A stretch of 7,400 nucleotides of DNA, taken from an uncultured Clostridia bacterium (GTDB lineage Bacteria > Bacillota > Clostridia > Oscillospirales > Ruminococcaceae). The notes below the pieces were generated by a model that was given only the letters and a program-made list of their open reading frames with translations, searched no databases and was not told the DNA's origin. The DNA is taken from assembly GCA_947176675.1 (NCBI GenBank), contig CAMWRN010000116.1, forward strand, positions 1 through 7,400, written 5' to 3'. Both the position numbers and the translations under genes were made by a program. Below are positions 5,852 through 7,400 of the stretch, piece by piece; within the stretch, counting starts at the first letter, position 1, and each line of letters begins with the position of its first letter.

Positions 5852-6841
5852 ATGGATTTTTGGGAAGAATTACAAAAATGCGGTGCGGATTCTCTTAGTC
5901 TTGCAGTAATAAGAAATTATCAAATTGCCGAGACGGTTGCGGAGGGTACGGATATTACACCGCATACAAGATTTCAGGCGGCGTCGATAAGCAAAATGGT
6001 ATTCACGCTGGCAATTCTGAGACTGGCGTCCGAGGGCAGGATTTCTCTTGAAGCTGATGTAAACAGCTATCTTGGCGGAACTGTGCTTACAGACCGTAAC
6101 GGAAATCCCGCAAGGGTGAATGTGCGGCAAATACTTTCCCACACGTCGGGTATCGGAGTACACGGTTTTGACGGTTATCCGGTCGGAGCAGAGCTGCCGA
6201 CAACGTCTCAGATAATCGCAGGAGAGCCGCCCTGTAATTCTCCGAAAATTTACTGCGAGTATGCTCCCGATGAGCATTGGGTATACTCGGGCGGCGGATT
6301 TATGGTGCTGCAAAAGTGTGCGGAAAATATCACGGAAACAGATTTTGCCGATTTTATGCAGCAATATGTGCTTTCTCCCATAGGTATGGAGGACAGCACG
6401 TTTCGGCAGGATATAACGGAAAATCTTGCCAAAGGCTACACAGAAAATTCCGAGCCTGTTCCCGGCGGTCATATGCTCATGCCCGAGCAGGCGGCGGCAG
6501 GTCTTTGGACGACGGCGGCGGACTTGGCGAAATTCGGCATACATATCCGGAATATACTGCGGGGCGGGGACGGACTGATACCGAAAAGTTTCGCCGAGCT
6601 TATGACTTCTCCCCAACACAGCGACGTTTTTAATATGGAGGGGACAAAGTGCCGTACAGGTTTGGGCTGTTACTTGAAAAATATTGGGGGAAAGCTATAT
6701 TTCGGACACAGCGGCGGTAACGTGGGTTTTGTTTCATTGGTGAATTTTTCCGCCGAAAGCGGGAACGGCTTCTGTGCTTTGGTCAACTCGGACGAGGCAT
6801 TCCCGTTGCTACTGAAAATACAGGGGGAATTTTTAAATTAA
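5852..6841 (+). CDS. Beta-lactamase-family serine hydrolase (class C/PBP-like), no signal peptide
   Basis: The product has 329 residues of the beta-lactamase/D-alanyl-D-alanine carboxypeptidase/esterase fold (class C type). The SxxK motif is S45-I-S-K48 in FQAASISKM, so S45 is the likely nucleophile and K48 the general base. ILSHTSG (94-100) is the family hallmark. The second motif is Y145-S-G where class C beta-lactamases have Y-x-N. The third is H286-S-G in GHSGG, common in esterase-like members. The N-terminus goes straight into the fold (SLSLAVIRN at 14-22) with no hydrophobic signal or anchor, so a cytoplasmic location is predicted. The ribosome binding site AAAGGA (5841-5846) is 5 nt before the ATG and no other start exists in frame. 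It sits between purM and purN, 10 nt before the latter. Eight of its 11 lysine codons are AAA against 10 of 25 in purM, weakly suggesting a different origin. The substrate cannot be read from the sequence; resistance to beta-lactams should not be assumed. Confidence 0.9.
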   Translation: MDFWEELQKCGADSLSLAVIRNYQIAETVAEGTDITPHTRFQAASISKMVFTLAILRLASEGRISLEADVNSYLGGTVLTDRNGNPARVNVRQILSHTSGIGVHGFDGYPVGAELPTTSQIIAGEPPCNSPKIYCEYAPDEHWVYSGGGFMVLQKCAENITETDFADFMQQYVLSPIGMEDSTFRQDITENLAKGYTENSEPVPGGHMLMPEQAAAGLWTTAADLAKFGIHIRNILRGGDGLIPKSFAELMTSPQHSDVFNMEGTKCRTGLGCYLKNIGGKLYFGHSGGNVGFVSLVNFSAESGNGFCALVNSDEAFPLLLKIQGEFLN

Positions 6842-6845
6842 GGAG
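6842..6845 (+). promoter_or_regulatory. Ribosome binding site of purN
   Basis: GGAG (within AAGGAGAA) directly follows the hydrolase stop codon and lies 6 nt before ATG 6852. The tight spacing indicates cotranscription of purN with the hydrolase gene. Confidence 0.7.
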
Positions 6846-6851
6846 AATGTT

Positions 6852-7400
6852 ATGAAAAATATAGTTGTACTTGTTTCGGGGGGCGGCACGAATTTGCAGG
6901 CTCTTATCGATGCGGAAAAGCGTGGGGAGATCGTTGGCGGAAAAATAACCTGCGTGATAGCTTCAAAGCCGGACGCATACGCTCTTGAACGTGCTAAACA
7001 GAACGGCATAAAGACCCGTATTCTTGTGCGCAAGGACTTTGCGGATGTTCACGCCTATAGCAAGGCAATGCTTGACGCTCTCAATGAGGAAAAGGCGGAT
7101 TTAGTCGTGTATGCGGGATTTATGACAATTCTGGACGAAACCGTTTGCATGGCGTACCCAAACAAGATGATGAACGTCCATCCTGCGCTTATTCCGTCAT
7201 TCTGCGGCAAGGGCTTTTACGGACTGCACGTCCACGAGGCTGTGCTGGAAAAGGGCGTTAAGGTAACGGGGGCGACGGTTCATTTTGTAACCGAGGTCTG
7301 CGACGGAGGTCCCATAATTTTGCAGGATACAGTACCCGTACTGAACGGCGACACGCCGGAAGTTCTGCAAAAAAGAGTCATGGAAAACGTGGAATGGAAG
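6852..7400 (+). CDS. purN: Phosphoribosylglycinamide formyltransferase, 3' truncated by window edge
   Basis: PurN transfers a formyl group from 10-formyltetrahydrofolate to GAR, giving FGAR (EC 2.1.2.2). The window holds 183 codons with no stop; bacterial PurN is usually about 190-210 residues, so only the C-terminal tip is missing. Visible are the phosphate-binding loop VSGGGTNLQ (8-16), the folate-site strand VVYAGFMTIL (85-94), the catalytic N108 and H110 in MNVHPALIPSF, the substrate segment GFYGLHVHEAV, and the catalytic D151 in VTEVCDGGPIILQ. All three catalytic residues are present. The gene begins 10 nt after the hydrolase stop. Its order after purM is the usual Firmicutes purM-purN order, interrupted here by the hydrolase gene. 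Confidence 0.96.
   Translation, partial: MKNIVVLVSGGGTNLQALIDAEKRGEIVGGKITCVIASKPDAYALERAKQNGIKTRILVRKDFADVHAYSKAMLDALNEEKADLVVYAGFMTILDETVCMAYPNKMMNVHPALIPSFCGKGFYGLHVHEAVLEKGVKVTGATVHFVTEVCDGGPIILQDTVPVLNGDTPEVLQKRVMENVEWK

Noticed and set aside
5852..6841. Antibiotic-resistance beta-lactamase
   Set aside because: There is no signal peptide, and the Y-S-G and H-S-G motifs fit esterase or peptidase-like relatives better than true beta-lactamases.
1..7400. CRISPR array, tRNA/rRNA genes, insertion sequence or phage genes
   Set aside because: No regularly spaced repeats, RNA gene signatures, transposase motifs or phage-type genes were seen; the window is nearly filled by ordinary coding sequence.

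Overview
The window is a 7.4-kb piece of a low-to-mid GC Firmicutes chromosome. The proteins look most like those of gut or rumen Clostridia (Ruminococcus/Oscillospiraceae type). This placement is an inference from remembered protein similarity, from a B. subtilis-type PurF (11-residue propeptide, 4Fe-4S cysteines) and from the AGGAGG-like ribosome binding sites; no 16S or other marker is present. All genes lie on the + strand and there is no gene-free stretch over about 105 nt.

Region 1 (1-1001) holds the C-terminal half of a TehB-type SAM-dependent methyltransferase, followed with an 8-nt overlap by a HAD-superfamily phosphatase. Region 2 (1028-5747) is a de novo purine block: purC, a divergent PurF paralogue, canonical purF and purM. 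Region 3 (5748-5851) is a short gap with two GC-rich hairpins. Region 4 (5852-6841) is a beta-lactamase-fold serine hydrolase without a signal peptide. Region 5 (6852-7400) is the start of purN, cut by the window edge.

The purine genes cover four steps to IMP: PRPP to phosphoribosylamine (PurF), GAR formylation (PurN), FGAM to AIR (PurM) and CAIR to SAICAR (PurC). purE, purD, purH and purL are not in view; purN continues past the edge, so more pur genes may follow.

The most unusual element is the tandem pair of PurF proteins, joined by an ATGA overlap. The upstream copy keeps the PRPP-binding motif and the four presumed Fe-S cysteines. It has lost the N-terminal cysteine nucleophile and the glutamine-binding residues, and its phosphoribosyltransferase flexible loop is rewritten. 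It looks like a dedicated ammonia-dependent or regulatory partner of PurF, not a redundant copy. I recall similar proteins in other Clostridia and in Bacteroides, usually annotated simply as amidophosphoribosyltransferase. The second oddity is the serine hydrolase inserted between purM and purN.
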